Shown here piece by piece: positions 63,926 through 64,000 of a stretch of 64,000 bases of DNA; the first letter of the stretch is position 1; each line of letters begins with the position of its first letter. This stretch comes from Polaribacter glomeratus. Its GTDB lineage: Bacteria > Bacteroidota > Bacteroidia > Flavobacteriales > Flavobacteriaceae. The position numbers and the translations under genes were made by a program. The stretch covers positions 592,767 to 656,766 of the forward strand of contig NZ_MSCM01000002.1 of the NCBI RefSeq assembly GCF_002954665.1, given 5' to 3'. Below the pieces are notes generated by a model, which did no database searches, had not been told where the DNA came from, and worked only from the letters and a program-made list of their open reading frames with translations.

Positions 63926-63985
63926 ACGCCCATAGAAACCTTAATTAAATTGAATGAGATTAAGCGAATGTTGGTGAAGAAATAA
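63926..63985 (+). pseudogene. Duplicate 3' end of mutS (last 19 codons plus stop)
   Basis: Encodes TPIETLIKLNEIKRMLVKK and TAA, against TPIEALMKLNEIKRMLVKK at the end of the intact gene. 17 of 19 residues match and 49 of 60 bases match; most differences are synonymous third positions, so it has been coding until recently or was acquired from a relative. The similarity begins abruptly at ACGCC; upstream sequence does not match mutS. Confidence 0.88.
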
Positions 63986-64000
63986 CAATTAAATTCACTT

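Overview
The window is AT-rich DNA from a marine, probably cold-adapted member of the Flavobacteriaceae (Bacteroidota); Polaribacter or a close relative fits best. Reasons: T9SS C-terminal sorting domains, many SPII lipoproteins and TonB/carboxypeptidase-domain outer-membrane proteins, TAnnTTTG (-7) promoter boxes with almost no Shine-Dalgarno sequences, several TTG starts, and a DUF3494 ice-binding protein. No rRNA, tRNA, insertion sequence, CRISPR array or phage was seen.

Layout. 1-7452 (mostly minus): a partial lactonase-like lipoprotein, sufB, a four-helix-bundle gene broken by an amber codon, an IscA/SufA-type carrier, and a secreted redox group (di-haem peroxidase, MbnP-type protein, propeller lipoprotein, choice-of-anchor-B T9SS protein). 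7546-19551: thiL, an MFS transporter, an outer-membrane beta-barrel protein, two tandem membrane-anchored AraC regulators with a hydrolase, a serine hydrolase, brnQ and a frameshifted AbiH defence gene. 19876-26652: secreted SUMF1-type protein, ice-binding lipoprotein, an AraC regulator with a probable target operon (34-residue zinc-ribbon peptide, AhpD-like protein, cupredoxin-like protein) and a frameshifted winged-helix regulator. 26691-29822: an NO-detoxification group (qNor, cupin, NsrR-like Rrf2 repressor) with two matching palindromic operators at the same distance from two start codons. 30104-49001: mostly housekeeping and envelope genes (KDG kinase, PepP, DEAD-box helicase, SGNH lipoprotein plus TonB receptor, ribF, serS, TPR protein, DUF4286, rsmA, mgtE).

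Two regions stand out. (1) 49000-53729: a TPR sensor histidine kinase and two paralogous response regulators with degenerate LuxR-like C-termini are followed by four tandem minus-strand small-RNA genes of about 70 nt. Each has a -7 box, a conserved CGCA/TGCG element 31-33 bp upstream of it, a 5' hairpin whose stem pairing is kept while its sequence changes, a GUUGGG-type loop and an intrinsic terminator. A diverged fifth copy lies between the two regulators. I infer a two-component system controlling a multi-copy sRNA family. (2) 57073-63985: everything between the end of mutS and a second, diverged copy of the last 19 mutS codons looks like inserted DNA. It is divided by two long structured repeats (62/65 identical over the core) into a module with a toxin-like lipoprotein and its small partner, and a module of three secreted proteins. 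The 3' end of mutS appears to be an integration hotspot for cassette-like modules.

Three copies of a dispersed hairpin repeat occur at 23748, 33418 and 41512. Three genes are disrupted by single-base events (four-helix bundle, AbiH, winged helix), and a fourth (lipoprotein at 62480-63388) lacks a canonical start codon; read data should be checked before these are called true pseudogenes.
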